A stretch of DNA of 64,000 bases from Methylomarinum sp. Ch1-1 (GTDB lineage Bacteria; Pseudomonadota; Gammaproteobacteria; Methylococcales; Methylomonadaceae). This document shows, one piece after another, positions 8,132-17,449 of the stretch. The notes under the pieces were generated by a model. The model was not told the DNA's origin and did not search any database. It saw nothing but the letters and a program-made list of their open reading frames with translations. The DNA is taken from positions 62,001 through 126,000 of the forward strand of contig NZ_CP157743.1 of the NCBI RefSeq assembly GCF_030717995.2. Direction: 5' to 3'. Position 1 is the stretch's first letter; every line of letters begins with the position of its first letter. A program made the translations under genes and the position numbers.

Positions 8132-11100
8132 TCACGGCAATAATGCGCCGTACCATTGCTGCAGATGATCCTCCAGAATATAGTTATCTACCACCCATCG
8201 TCGCAACTGCTGACCTTCTTGCCGCAGCAAATCCGGCTCTTGAATCTTGTCTCTAATGATCCTTATCCAATGCTCGGAATTATTGGCGACACGAGTCACC
8301 GGTGCATCTTGATAGGGAAGAATATCGGTGCACACTACCGGCCAACCCAGCACGCCATATTCAAGCAAACGTAAATTAGTTTTGGCTTCATTGAACTTGT
8401 TGTGTTCTAAGGGCGCGATGGCCAAATCCAGGTTTAACTCGGCCAATTTTTGCGGATATAGATGAAATGCAACCCCTGGATAAAACTCTTTTATATAGGG
8501 TCTTAGCGCCTCGGGACACATCCCCATGAAAACCCAGTCGACTTCCTGATGCAATGCCTCAACCACCGGCAAGATGAGCTCCAAATCGCCCTGGTGCTCC
8601 ACACCACCGGCCCAGCCGACTCTAGGCTTGGATTGCTGCAATTTCTCCGGCAGATCCAAGGTCAACCAGCGTTCGGTTTCAAGGTAATTGGGAACTATGA
8701 CGATATTGTCGGTAAATTTGCCAAATTCCTTCGCCAACACTTCGTTGGCAACAATGACCCGATCCGACAACCGCATCATTTTTTTCAGCCTGCGCCGTAT
8801 ATCTTTGGGCCATTTTCCCTGTTTCGGATGCTTTTTAGGCAAGGTATACAATAGATCATCCTGGCCATAGACCATAAATACATCATTGAACCTGCGATAC
8901 CTGCCCCATGCCTCGATAAAATAATCGGCAAAGGCATTCTGCAGGAACAACACATCAGGCTGAGCGCGTTCGACCTCGACGACATCGGGAATGATAGCCT
9001 CATCGTGATTCGGCAACAGACTGCTTTGTATCATCGCCGCATTGGTCAGCGCCCTTAAGGGTGAACGTACTCGATATTCGCCAACCCCTGTTTCGTTCCC
9101 AGGAAAGGCGTAGATGCGCGGTTTATCATGGAAATCGACATTCCACGATACATCGGTTTTGGTTTCGAGTTGAAAGTCGAAGTGTTTCAGACTCAGATTC
9201 CGGTTAAACGCGGGGTCCCTGGCGAGTTGCGGCAGCCATTTTTTCAATATATGATCGGCTTCCACCCGGCTTCCTTCCTTTTGCTTCTTGCTTGGTTTTT
9301 CTTTTTTCAAGGAGCTCGAACCGTGATGGACAACGGTCGAAAACGGAGTCCAAACAATTCGATAACCAAGCTCTTTGACTTTCAGACACAAATCGACATC
9401 GTTGAATAACACCCCGAAATTTTCCGCGTCCAATCCACTGACCTGCTTATATAAATCCTTTTCCAGCAACAGACAGGCGGCGGTGACCGCCGAGTAATCC
9501 TGAGTCAGCTGCAGACGCCCCATGTAGCCTGCCGCATCCATTGCTTCCCCGATAAACGGATGGTCGGCGACGCCAAATTGGCCAAGCCCCAGCACCACGC
9601 CCGCATGCTGAACTTGCTTATTGGGGAAGATCAACCGCGGACCGACAATTCCCACGTCGCTTCTCAATCCTTCCGCCAGCAAACGGCTTAACCATTCCTC
9701 CTGAATAATCACGGTATCGTTGTTCAACAACAGCAGATAATCGCCCTGGGCCCGCTCGGCGGCGACATTATTGATGGCCGAGAAATTATAGGGCAAGTCG
9801 TACGACAACAGATGTACTCTCGCCTCTCGAACGGATATATCGGATAGGTATACGAGGGTCTCGGGGTCGTCGCTTTGATTATCCACAATCAGGATTTCAT
9901 AATGCGGATAACCGGTTTTTTCCAGAATACTCTCGACGCACGGTCGGATCAGGTCCAAGCGGTTTTTCGTCGGGATGATGATCGATACCAGCGGGCTCGA
10001 TGTGAGCGGGCGTTGCAGATATAAAGTCCCCGGCAACAAGCCGTCGGCGATCTCGATCACTCTGCCTTGTTCCCGGAAATAAGCGGACAACCCGCTTTTT
10101 CTGCGTTCGCCGGCAAGCAGTCTGGCCTGATCGGCCGCCTCCCGGCGATGCAGGAGAATATTTGGAATATGGCCGATCGTAGCCCCATAATCCTTATCGC
10201 CCCCTCGCAACACCAGCTCCCAAGATAGGAAAACATCCGGAAATTTGCTAGCATCGCAGCGCTCCAGCAAAGTCTTCCTGAACATGACCAAGCCTCCGAT
10301 GTAATCGGTCGCATAAAACAAGTCGAGGTTAAATTCCGGCTTAAATCGGGGGCTATGGAAAAAACCTTCCGGGCTCACCCTGTCTTCGTCGCTGTAGATG
10401 ATCTCCCAACCAGGATAACGATGTGAATACTCGACAAAACACGACAATGCGTGAGGCTCCAGGTAATCGCCCAGCTCCAAAAAGCAACCCCATTCCGCTT
10501 GTCGCCCTCCTGGAAGCAACAACAACGCAGCGACATCTAATGGCGGTTCCCGAGTGACCCACCCCAGCTGCGGCATTTCATCGAACAAGGGATCAGGGCA
10601 TGCCAACGAACTGACCACGGTCAGATGCCAGTTGGAATAGGTTTGTCCTCCCAGGCTGTCCAAGGTATCGGCCAGAGCGGTCAAATCGGTCTGCTCGACA
10701 AAAACGAAACATCGAATCGCCGGCTTGAACTCGGGAAATTCCGCCAAGGACATGCCGTCCCGGGAGAGTTCATAATCCCGTTTTTTTTCCAGCCAGTTCT
10801 GGTATTCGATATCATCCAATTTAGGCAAGCGGTCGGTTATCGTGTAACCGGACGAGCGACATAACACGCCGAACAGGCGCTCGACCGCATGCACCAGGGT
10901 CCCGTCGCCCGCTTCGTTTTCGAAAGCTTCGGCGTTCAAATTCAACGCTAACAGAGACTCTAGCGCCGCTGGTCTGAACCAAAACATCGACCCGGCCGGA
11001 AACACGAATCCACTCTTATCGAAAGCCTTTTTATCGATGCCGGGTATCAGTCGTTGAATAATCGGGAAATTGACGTCACCGGACAGAGTGCGGTTCAAAT

Positions 11101-14100
11101 AACCGAACGGCGCGAATATCCCAAGTTTAGAATCGGCTTCGAACAATTCGATAATGTCGTCGACTCGTTTTTGCCATTGCACCAAGGACCGCATCGCCAA
11201 TCCCCGCCATTGCTCGGCCGAACCATCGATGTTCATTTGCATTGCCGGGCTGCAGTGCAGCTTTAAAATCAAATCGTACCCCAACGCCTGAATTTCCCGG
11301 TATACGGTCAAAAACGGCAGGATATCCCGTCCCTTATTCCGGACCTGATAGACGTGCGATTCGGGAAACCTGTTTGAAATTTCGTCGATCAGACTGTCGT
11401 TCTTCCCTTCGAGGGTCGTGACATAAAGATCGAATTTCCTGGCTATCGCCGAGAGCGAAACGCAAAGCTCATCCCACAATTCGGCATCAGATAAATGCAG
11501 GATTACCGCAATCGAGCGAATTTTTCTGCGGCCATCCTTTTGACCGCTCGTTAGGCTCGCCAGCATGTGGTTTTGAGCGTACTTGACCGCAGTCGAATTC
11601 AAGCAACCGTGCTTGTGATAAATTTCCTCGAAGACATCCGAGTAATTCTCGACATGCGCCTTGGTAACGCTCGTTGCGCCTTGTCTCTCGTGTACCTCTA
11701 CCGTAACTTTCGGGATATGATGAAAACGACATCGACTACTGAGCCGAATCAGCAGCTCCCAATCTTCAAGGCACAGCAAAGACTCTTCGAAAAACCCAAC
11801 CTCTTTCAAGTAATCCGAACGCACCCCCCAGGTATTTATCGGTATGAAGTTAGAAACATAGAGCCTCTCTCTACTGTACTTGATATCGTTATAGATGACC
11901 GCTCTTCTGACCACCGAATGATCGTCGTCGTAAAGAACGGACTCAGCCAACGTATAAACAAAATTAGTAGACTCCAACCCTTTAACGACCGTTGCCAAAT
12001 GATCAGGCTTGAACACATCGTCGTCGTCCAGAAAACAAATCACTTCCCCTTTGGCGAATTTGAGCCCGATGTTTCGTGCCTGCGACTGCCCGTGGTTCCG
12101 ATTTAACTCCATTAACTTAATGCGGGGATCGGCCAGGCCGTCGGAGAGAACGACCGGCGCCCCACCGTCATTAATAATGATGGCTTCCCAATTTTGATAG
12201 CGTTGCTGCTGTAACGACCTGATCGCATTGGGGAGTAATTTAAGCCTGTTCAGCGTCGGCAAGATGACCGATACCAACGGGGTTTCGCAGGAAAACGGAA
12301 CGGCCGGATTTTCGAACGCATGCCGCCGGGAAACCAAATCAAACTCGGCAAGCGTTTCATCGGTTGCGCTGAGTAGCGATCGCGGGGTATCGAACCGTCG
12401 CTGCAAGCGACCGGTTTCGATCAAATCGACCCAGCCTTGGATAATCGCCTGCCAGGAATAACAGCCCGACCAGTGCTGGTATCCTATTTCGCCCAAACGG
12501 CGACCAAGCTCAGGAGAATCCGATAAACGACCCAAAACCTGCTTGAAATCGGCCAACTCGCAGACGATGCCGCCGGCATGATCGTGCACGGCGCCGCACA
12601 TCGGGGTCGCTAGCCAAGGCGTCTTGTGGGACATCGCTTCCAATACGGTGATCGGAGAGCCTTCGCCATGAGATGCCAACACAACGGCATCCGCAGCCTC
12701 CATCGCCGCCGCTATCCATTCCTTATCCAAGCCCGGTATAAATAGGACATCAGGCCGCAGGGCCAGCTTTTCGGAAACCGCGGCCGCGCAATCGGCCTCG
12801 GTTGGATGACCGATCATGACGAGTTTCCAATTCTCGGGCAGATTGTCTAAAGCGTCGATCAGACCGAGATGGTTTTTTACCCGGTAAAGATTGGCGACAT
12901 GCAGAATCAAGAAAGCGTCGCCAGAGATAGAATATCTGGCTCGGAAATCGCCGGCCGGTTCACAAGCTGCGACCGCATTCGGTATATAGCACGACTCTAT
13001 TTCCGACTGGCGCATGAAACGAACGTCGGCGCCGGATTGCGTCATGGTCAACACAGCCGAGGACGATTTCAGGATGCGGGACAGCCTTTCCCGAAAGGAC
13101 TGATTGCCGATCCATTTGGAATACCCGTCTTCGTTGATGATCGGCTGAATGATAACGCTGCCACTTTGCAACGGAAGCAGTTTTTCTACGCTCCAGATAA
13201 TCGGCCCCAGTGGGTCCTGGACAAGAATACAGCAATCGTAGACTTCGGAAGCCACTGCGCTGGCGATCGCCTGGGGAAATTGAACTTGATCTTCGCTGAC
13301 GATCGTGACCCCGTGAAAATCACGGCCGGTCCGTCCGGCATGTTGTTGCGTCAGAACGGTAACGACATATCCCTGGTCAAACAGTTCCAGACTAAGCTGT
13401 TCCATGCTCGACTCCAACCCGCCGACAGACGGCCAAAAGTGACTGCAGACGATCAATATCTTCTTTCGCCCGCCGCCGGCGGCCAGCGACGGTGAGGTTT
13501 GCTCGTCGCTCGTGAGCGACGAGGCAGCATCATCGGCCTTGCCGTCCAATAATCGGCTCGCCCAAAGCCTACGGTCTTGCGGGTATACCTCCGGGTGAGC
13601 CAGAACGATCTGCGCCACCAGTTGCTCGCGCCGTTTATTGGCATCGACCAACATGCTCGAATCGCCCTTACGATAGAGAAACAGAGGTTCCGGAACCAAC
13701 TTGCCATGCCAACCCCGCTCCATTGCCGATATCCAGAAATTCCAGTCTTCATAGGAATTGAAATTCGTGTCGTAGCCTCCGACAGACTCGAACACCTCCT
13801 TACGATACAGCGAGCAATAAGGCAGATAATTATCGTATTTTTCTTTTTCCAGGCTGAACGGCCCGGTTTTCCAGATATCGCTCCTGCTACCAAAATGTCG
13901 GATATAGGTATAAACGATCCCGACCGTTGGATCGGACTGCAAAACGGCAACCGTTTTTTCCAACATCGTGGAATCCAGTTTGTCGTCGGCGTCCAACGGC
14001 AAAATATACTTTCCGCTCGCCATGCCGATGCCTTTGTTCCGCGCATCCGACAAGCCGCCATTACCCTGTTCCAGCAAGCGAATAAGTGACCCGCTATATT

Positions 14101-16108
14101 GCCGGATAAGCTGTCTTGCCACTTCGCCGGTATCATCGGGACTGCCGTCGTTTACTATGATGCACTCCCAATCGGCAAATGTTTGGGCAACAACGCTCGC
14201 CACCACCTCGGGCAGATAATGTGCCTGCTTATAACACGGTATCACGACGCTGACTAAAGGCGTGCGCTCCACTTTATCGTTTGTTGAAACGTCTTGGCTT
14301 TCGGAACGGCTTCCCCCTTCGAGCCATTGAAAACCCAATTGGATATCCGCCGATTTGATTTCGTCGATAAAACGCCAATAGGCCTGCGCCTTTTCGGCGT
14401 CGATTTCACCGAGCAGGGACAACAAGACGTCCAGTAATTCACGATACGACCACGAGTTTTTTGCCACCAACCTATCGATATCGGCTCTCGTCGCGGCTGA
14501 AATGGGAGCATCCTGAAAACGTCGGTGCTTAGCCCCATTGAGTTCGTCGACGAACACGCTCATGTTGCGAGCGATCAACGCCTCGACAACCATTTTCCGG
14601 CCGCTAGCGTCTTCGGGAAAATAGGAACTGCCGATAAAACTGCAACTATCCACCGTCCAAAACAACCTGTGAAAAACCACAAACCATTCCGGTAAACCCG
14701 AGGAAACGTATTGTTTTGCATCGGCTTCGATCGCCGACCCGATGTTCGTCCACTTCTGATAGTCGTACAAATAAAGCCCGCTTTCGCTGTTGATGCAGCG
14801 GCACCAGGCTCTAACAAAATATTCGAAGTGCCAATCCATGAATGTGGCAAGCAAAGGATGCTTGTTCATATATTCCGAAAAAAACAGCATAACCAGTTCT
14901 TTCGGGATAATGGAATAGGTCATCGTCGGAATCACTTTCGCATCGATGTGGCAAACGATTTTCCGTGTCCAATTGTCGCCTTCCGATTGCGCAACTCGCG
15001 GCGCTTTTTCGACCCGTCCGTTACCCTGGTATTGATAGATCGGTGGCGTGATGCAAATATTATTTGCCGCTGTTTTTAAGCGTTCGACGGCGTCCAAGAA
15101 AAACCCGATATCGATATAGTCGTCGTCGGCACAAACAAAGATGAACTTACCTTTCGCCGATTTTAAGATCGACCAATAATTGTCGCGTGCTATTAGCCCC
15201 CGTTCATTTTGCAGGACGTGAAAATTATCAGCCTTGCGTGAAATATTTTTCAACTCCCGCCACTTATGTTCGTCGCCGGAATTATCGGCAACCAGAATTT
15301 CGATTGAGCTATGACGAATGCCGGCAAGTTTGCTGAACATTGCGATCGACTCCAAATACCCCCTGTACGAGGGGACGAGAATCGACAGAATGATTTTATC
15401 GTCTCGGCGATTTTCGAAGGATTTGGTCTTCCTAAAAACGGCAATACAAGGGTCGCTGCCATCGGGCGACAAATAAGCGACTTCCGCAATCTCTTTTATC
15501 AGCTCGTTAACCGAGATTTTTTCCTGTTTGTTGTAAAGCCACAACACATCCTCCTTAATCTCGAAATTCCATTGATGCAGGCCATGGTAATTTTCTTTCT
15601 CCGCTTCGTTGGCGATATGGCACAAATAGACGACCCTACCGACTTTTGCGACGCTCAGCATTTCAAGTATGGCCTTATCGGGAGCATAGCTGTGATCGAG
15701 CGTGTTTTGAGCGTGCACGATATCGAAAGAGTCGCGCGGATATTGGGCCGTCAGTTCTTCAGAATGACAACGTCGGGTGCGTACCAGAGGCAAACCGCCC
15801 GAAAAAGGCAGCAGATCGTATTCATCGCCCAGGGCGTCGCAGGCTTGGAGATCGACCGGTTTCCCCTGCCATTTCTTGCCGAGAATTGTCATCGGCCCCG
15901 CACCCACGTCCAAAATGCTCGGCGCCTCGCTGCCACCATGCCATTTGCCGATATTCGGATTCAGCTCGGAATCCGGGTCGGTTCTCGCCGCATAATCCTC
16001 CGGCCATTGCAGGCCTTTCGTCTCCAACCAGGACCTCCAAAAGGAGATTTCCGTATGCAACGCTTTTTGCCATCGTTCGTAGCTGGATTCGTGATTGGAG
16101 TTGGACAT
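8132..16108 (-). CDS. Giant multi-module methyltransferase/glycosyltransferase (2,658 residues)
   Basis: One uninterrupted frame carries about nine modules. In order: SAM methyltransferase (motif I LDVGAG, about 1-230); GT2 (SILVPSYRG 239, CADDDY near 327); GT2 (VSVVIPCYKQ 616, LDADD near 707); GT4 (881-1240, an EX7E motif near 1148); GT2 (VSVILPTLNR 1276, FLDDDD near 1360); RgpF/rhamnan-synthesis-F-like domain (1529-1790); GT2-like module (1797-2030) in which the metal-binding DHDD is LELGD near 1876; GT2 (VSIIIPTKNR 2039, LLNNDT near 2127); C-terminal GT4-like domain (2328-2658). The ATG at 16108 has an AAGG site. It lies between a CDP-sugar operon and the flagellins on the same strand, so it probably assembles an oligosaccharide in the cytoplasm, perhaps on flagellin or a surface polymer. 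The acceptor is not shown by the sequence. Confidence 0.9.
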   Translation of the reverse strand: MSNSNHESSYERWQKALHTEISFWRSWLETKGLQWPEDYAARTDPDSELNPNIGKWHGGSEAPSILDVGAGPMTILGKKWQGKPVDLQACDALGDEYDLLPFSGGLPLVRTRRCHSEELTAQYPRDSFDIVHAQNTLDHSYAPDKAILEMLSVAKVGRVVYLCHIANEAEKENYHGLHQWNFEIKEDVLWLYNKQEKISVNELIKEIAEVAYLSPDGSDPCIAVFRKTKSFENRRDDKIILSILVPSYRGYLESIAMFSKLAGIRHSSIEILVADNSGDEHKWRELKNISRKADNFHVLQNERGLIARDNYWSILKSAKGKFIFVCADDDYIDIGFFLDAVERLKTAANNICITPPIYQYQGNGRVEKAPRVAQSEGDNWTRKIVCHIDAKVIPTMTYSIIPKELVMLFFSEYMNKHPLLATFMDWHFEYFVRAWCRCINSESGLYLYDYQKWTNIGSAIEADAKQYVSSGLPEWFVVFHRLFWTVDSCSFIGSSYFPEDASGRKMVVEALIARNMSVFVDELNGAKHRRFQDAPISAATRADIDRLVAKNSWSYRELLDVLLSLLGEIDAEKAQAYWRFIDEIKSADIQLGFQWLEGGSRSESQDVSTNDKVERTPLVSVVIPCYKQAHYLPEVVASVVAQTFADWECIIVNDGSPDDTGEVARQLIRQYSGSLIRLLEQGNGGLSDARNKGIGMASGKYILPLDADDKLDSTMLEKTVAVLQSDPTVGIVYTYIRHFGSRSDIWKTGPFSLEKEKYDNYLPYCSLYRKEVFESVGGYDTNFNSYEDWNFWISAMERGWHGKLVPEPLFLYRKGDSSMLVDANKRREQLVAQIVLAHPEVYPQDRRLWASRLLDGKADDAASSLTSDEQTSPSLAAGGGRKKILIVCSHFWPSVGGLESSMEQLSLELFDQGYVVTVLTQQHAGRTGRDFHGVTIVSEDQVQFPQAIASAVASEVYDCCILVQDPLGPIIWSVEKLLPLQSGSVIIQPIINEDGYSKWIGNQSFRERLSRILKSSSAVLTMTQSGADVRFMRQSEIESCYIPNAVAACEPAGDFRARYSISGDAFLILHVANLYRVKNHLGLIDALDNLPENWKLVMIGHPTEADCAAAVSEKLALRPDVLFIPGLDKEWIAAAMEAADAVVLASHGEGSPITVLEAMSHKTPWLATPMCGAVHDHAGGIVCELADFKQVLGRLSDSPELGRRLGEIGYQHWSGCYSWQAIIQGWVDLIETGRLQRRFDTPRSLLSATDETLAEFDLVSRRHAFENPAVPFSCETPLVSVILPTLNRLKLLPNAIRSLQQQRYQNWEAIIINDGGAPVVLSDGLADPRIKLMELNRNHGQSQARNIGLKFAKGEVICFLDDDDVFKPDHLATVVKGLESTNFVYTLAESVLYDDDHSVVRRAVIYNDIKYSRERLYVSNFIPINTWGVRSDYLKEVGFFEESLLCLEDWELLIRLSSRCRFHHIPKVTVEVHERQGATSVTKAHVENYSDVFEEIYHKHGCLNSTAVKYAQNHMLASLTSGQKDGRRKIRSIAVILHLSDAELWDELCVSLSAIARKFDLYVTTLEGKNDSLIDEISNRFPESHVYQVRNKGRDILPFLTVYREIQALGYDLILKLHCSPAMQMNIDGSAEQWRGLAMRSLVQWQKRVDDIIELFEADSKLGIFAPFGYLNRTLSGDVNFPIIQRLIPGIDKKAFDKSGFVFPAGSMFWFRPAALESLLALNLNAEAFENEAGDGTLVHAVERLFGVLCRSSGYTITDRLPKLDDIEYQNWLEKKRDYELSRDGMSLAEFPEFKPAIRCFVFVEQTDLTALADTLDSLGGQTYSNWHLTVVSSLACPDPLFDEMPQLGWVTREPPLDVAALLLLPGGRQAEWGCFLELGDYLEPHALSCFVEYSHRYPGWEIIYSDEDRVSPEGFFHSPRFKPEFNLDLFYATDYIGGLVMFRKTLLERCDASKFPDVFLSWELVLRGGDKDYGATIGHIPNILLHRREAADQARLLAGERRKSGLSAYFREQGRVIEIADGLLPGTLYLQRPLTSSPLVSIIIPTKNRLDLIRPCVESILEKTGYPHYEILIVDNQSDDPETLVYLSDISVREARVHLLSYDLPYNFSAINNVAAERAQGDYLLLLNNDTVIIQEEWLSRLLAEGLRSDVGIVGPRLIFPNKQVQHAGVVLGLGQFGVADHPFIGEAMDAAGYMGRLQLTQDYSAVTAACLLLEKDLYKQVSGLDAENFGVLFNDVDLCLKVKELGYRIVWTPFSTVVHHGSSSLKKEKPSKKQKEGSRVEADHILKKWLPQLARDPAFNRNLSLKHFDFQLETKTDVSWNVDFHDKPRIYAFPGNETGVGEYRVRSPLRALTNAAMIQSSLLPNHDEAIIPDVVEVERAQPDVLFLQNAFADYFIEAWGRYRRFNDVFMVYGQDDLLYTLPKKHPKQGKWPKDIRRRLKKMMRLSDRVIVANEVLAKEFGKFTDNIVIVPNYLETERWLTLDLPEKLQQSKPRVGWAGGVEHQGDLELILPVVEALHQEVDWVFMGMCPEALRPYIKEFYPGVAFHLYPQKLAELNLDLAIAPLEHNKFNEAKTNLRLLEYGVLGWPVVCTDILPYQDAPVTRVANNSEHWIRIIRDKIQEPDLLRQEGQQLRRWVVDNYILEDHLQQWYGALLP

Positions 16109-16163
16109 GACCTATAACCTTACTAATTATGATTGTTGCCGAATATCTCCCGGCACCGAGAAC

Positions 16164-16253
16164 TCAGCGGTATGTGTAGTTGACGCTCAAACATTCATTA
16201 CAATTGTAGCAGCTGCATTTCCCGCCATCGTGTTTCGTCGAATCGGAACTCAT
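16164..16253 (-). CDS. 29-residue cysteine-rich peptide, coupled to the glycan operon
   Basis: A short frame starts MSSDSTKHDGGK and continues CSCYNCNECLSVNYTYR, with four Cys in nine residues. Its ATG overlaps the TGA of the FkbM gene as ATGA, the same coupling used between neighbouring genes of this operon, and it ends 55 bases before the giant glycosyltransferase gene. I do not recognise a family. Small size, clustered Cys and two radical SAM genes in the operon would fit a modified peptide precursor or a small metal-binding peptide. A chance frame cannot be excluded, since only 30 codons are involved. Confidence 0.5.
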   Translation of the reverse strand: MSSDSTKHDGGKCSCYNCNECLSVNYTYR

Positions 16254-17449
16254 GATGCTTTAGCCGGATAAACCGTTGGTGGCTTGCCACCTACCCGTTC
16301 ATTGGGTAACGCGTAAAGCACGGCTCCCGTGCCGCACCATCCGTGCATTCTGAACAATAACCGATACTCCGGTAAACAGTGCCAAAACCAAAGCGGTATG
16401 CGCCACAGACCATCGCTATTGTGGTATACGGTGACGGCGATGATCGGTCGGTATCGTTGCAGCGTACGCGCGCCACCTTCCAGCGCGTTGAGCTCTCCGC
16501 CTTCCAGATGAAACTTGGCGAAAGTTACCGGGATATCCAATTCGTCCAGGGTGTAGGTTCGGACGATGTGCGGCGCACCCGACTGCAAACGCGACGCCAT
16601 GTCGAATCCTTCAGCGAACGGCTGACCAGCGTTTTTTTCCGCCAGTGCGGTTTGCAGAATGTCGATTCTCTTGGCCAGCGTTTCCGGCAATTTCGATTTC
16701 CACTCGCACAATCTTTCGGCATTTCGAGGGTCGGCCTCCACCGCCGCGATGCGGCTGAACGAACCGCCGGTTTCATCGACGAATCGCTGGCTCACCACAC
16801 CGTGCCACGCCCCGGCGTCGAGAAAACATTCGTGGTCGGTTAATAAGGATGTCACCGGCTCGATAAAATAACGATCGCCGATCGACACCGGAGCGCCGCT
16901 AAACCGCCATTCCGCGCGCACCAGCCGCCAAGCCAGAAACTGAAGATAGGCGGCCCGAGAGCAATCGTCCCGCCAGCCACGAAGTACGCATTCGATATTA
17001 CGCCAATCGTCGTCGGTCAATACGCCGGCGAACCAGCCGTTGCGCATCGGCAAACGGTCGGCGTAAGCCTGTAACAGGTCGTAAACCGGATAGATGTGCC
17101 GCCAGCCCATCGACTCCAAGAAATCTCGCACAGGCTCGTACGGGGCGGTCACAATACAGACCGCGATCATGAAATCACGCCGATCGGCGAGCGGCGCGCT
17201 ATCCGGCTCAACGATCGGAATTCGCCCGTTTATCGGGTCGGACGGTGGTTGGCGATCTACCGCGTAGACAACGTCGATATCCAGCCGGGCAAACAAATCC
17301 GCCGCCAACTGCCCCAAGTTGCCGGCACCGTATAAAACCAGCGGCCGATCCACCGGGCAAGGCCTAAGATTCGTGTTGCGCCCGCGACTTTTTAGATCGG
17401 CCAGCATCTGCAGCGATTGCTTCAAATCCGGGACCGGCAGTTCGTTCAT
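16250..17449 (-). CDS. FkbM-family methyltransferase with N-terminal Rossmann-like domain
   Basis: This 399-residue protein has two parts. Residues about 35-130 hold a nucleotide-binding-like fold (RPLVLYGAGNLGQLAADLF, then VVYAVDRQPP) as seen in sugar-modifying proteins. About 200-390 form an FkbM methyltransferase domain (CFLDAGAWHGVVS, IAAVEADPRNAERL, TFAKFHLEGGELNALEGG). FkbM enzymes O-methylate sugars and other small molecules using SAM. The ATG at 17449 overlaps the upstream TGA as ATGA, which decides this start over the longer frame to 17476. A substrate in the local glycan is likely but not proven. Confidence 0.82.
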   Translation of the reverse strand: MNELPVPDLKQSLQMLADLKSRGRNTNLRPCPVDRPLVLYGAGNLGQLAADLFARLDIDVVYAVDRQPPSDPINGRIPIVEPDSAPLADRRDFMIAVCIVTAPYEPVRDFLESMGWRHIYPVYDLLQAYADRLPMRNGWFAGVLTDDDWRNIECVLRGWRDDCSRAAYLQFLAWRLVRAEWRFSGAPVSIGDRYFIEPVTSLLTDHECFLDAGAWHGVVSQRFVDETGGSFSRIAAVEADPRNAERLCEWKSKLPETLAKRIDILQTALAEKNAGQPFAEGFDMASRLQSGAPHIVRTYTLDELDIPVTFAKFHLEGGELNALEGGARTLQRYRPIIAVTVYHNSDGLWRIPLWFWHCLPEYRLLFRMHGWCGTGAVLYALPNERVGGKPPTVYPAKAS

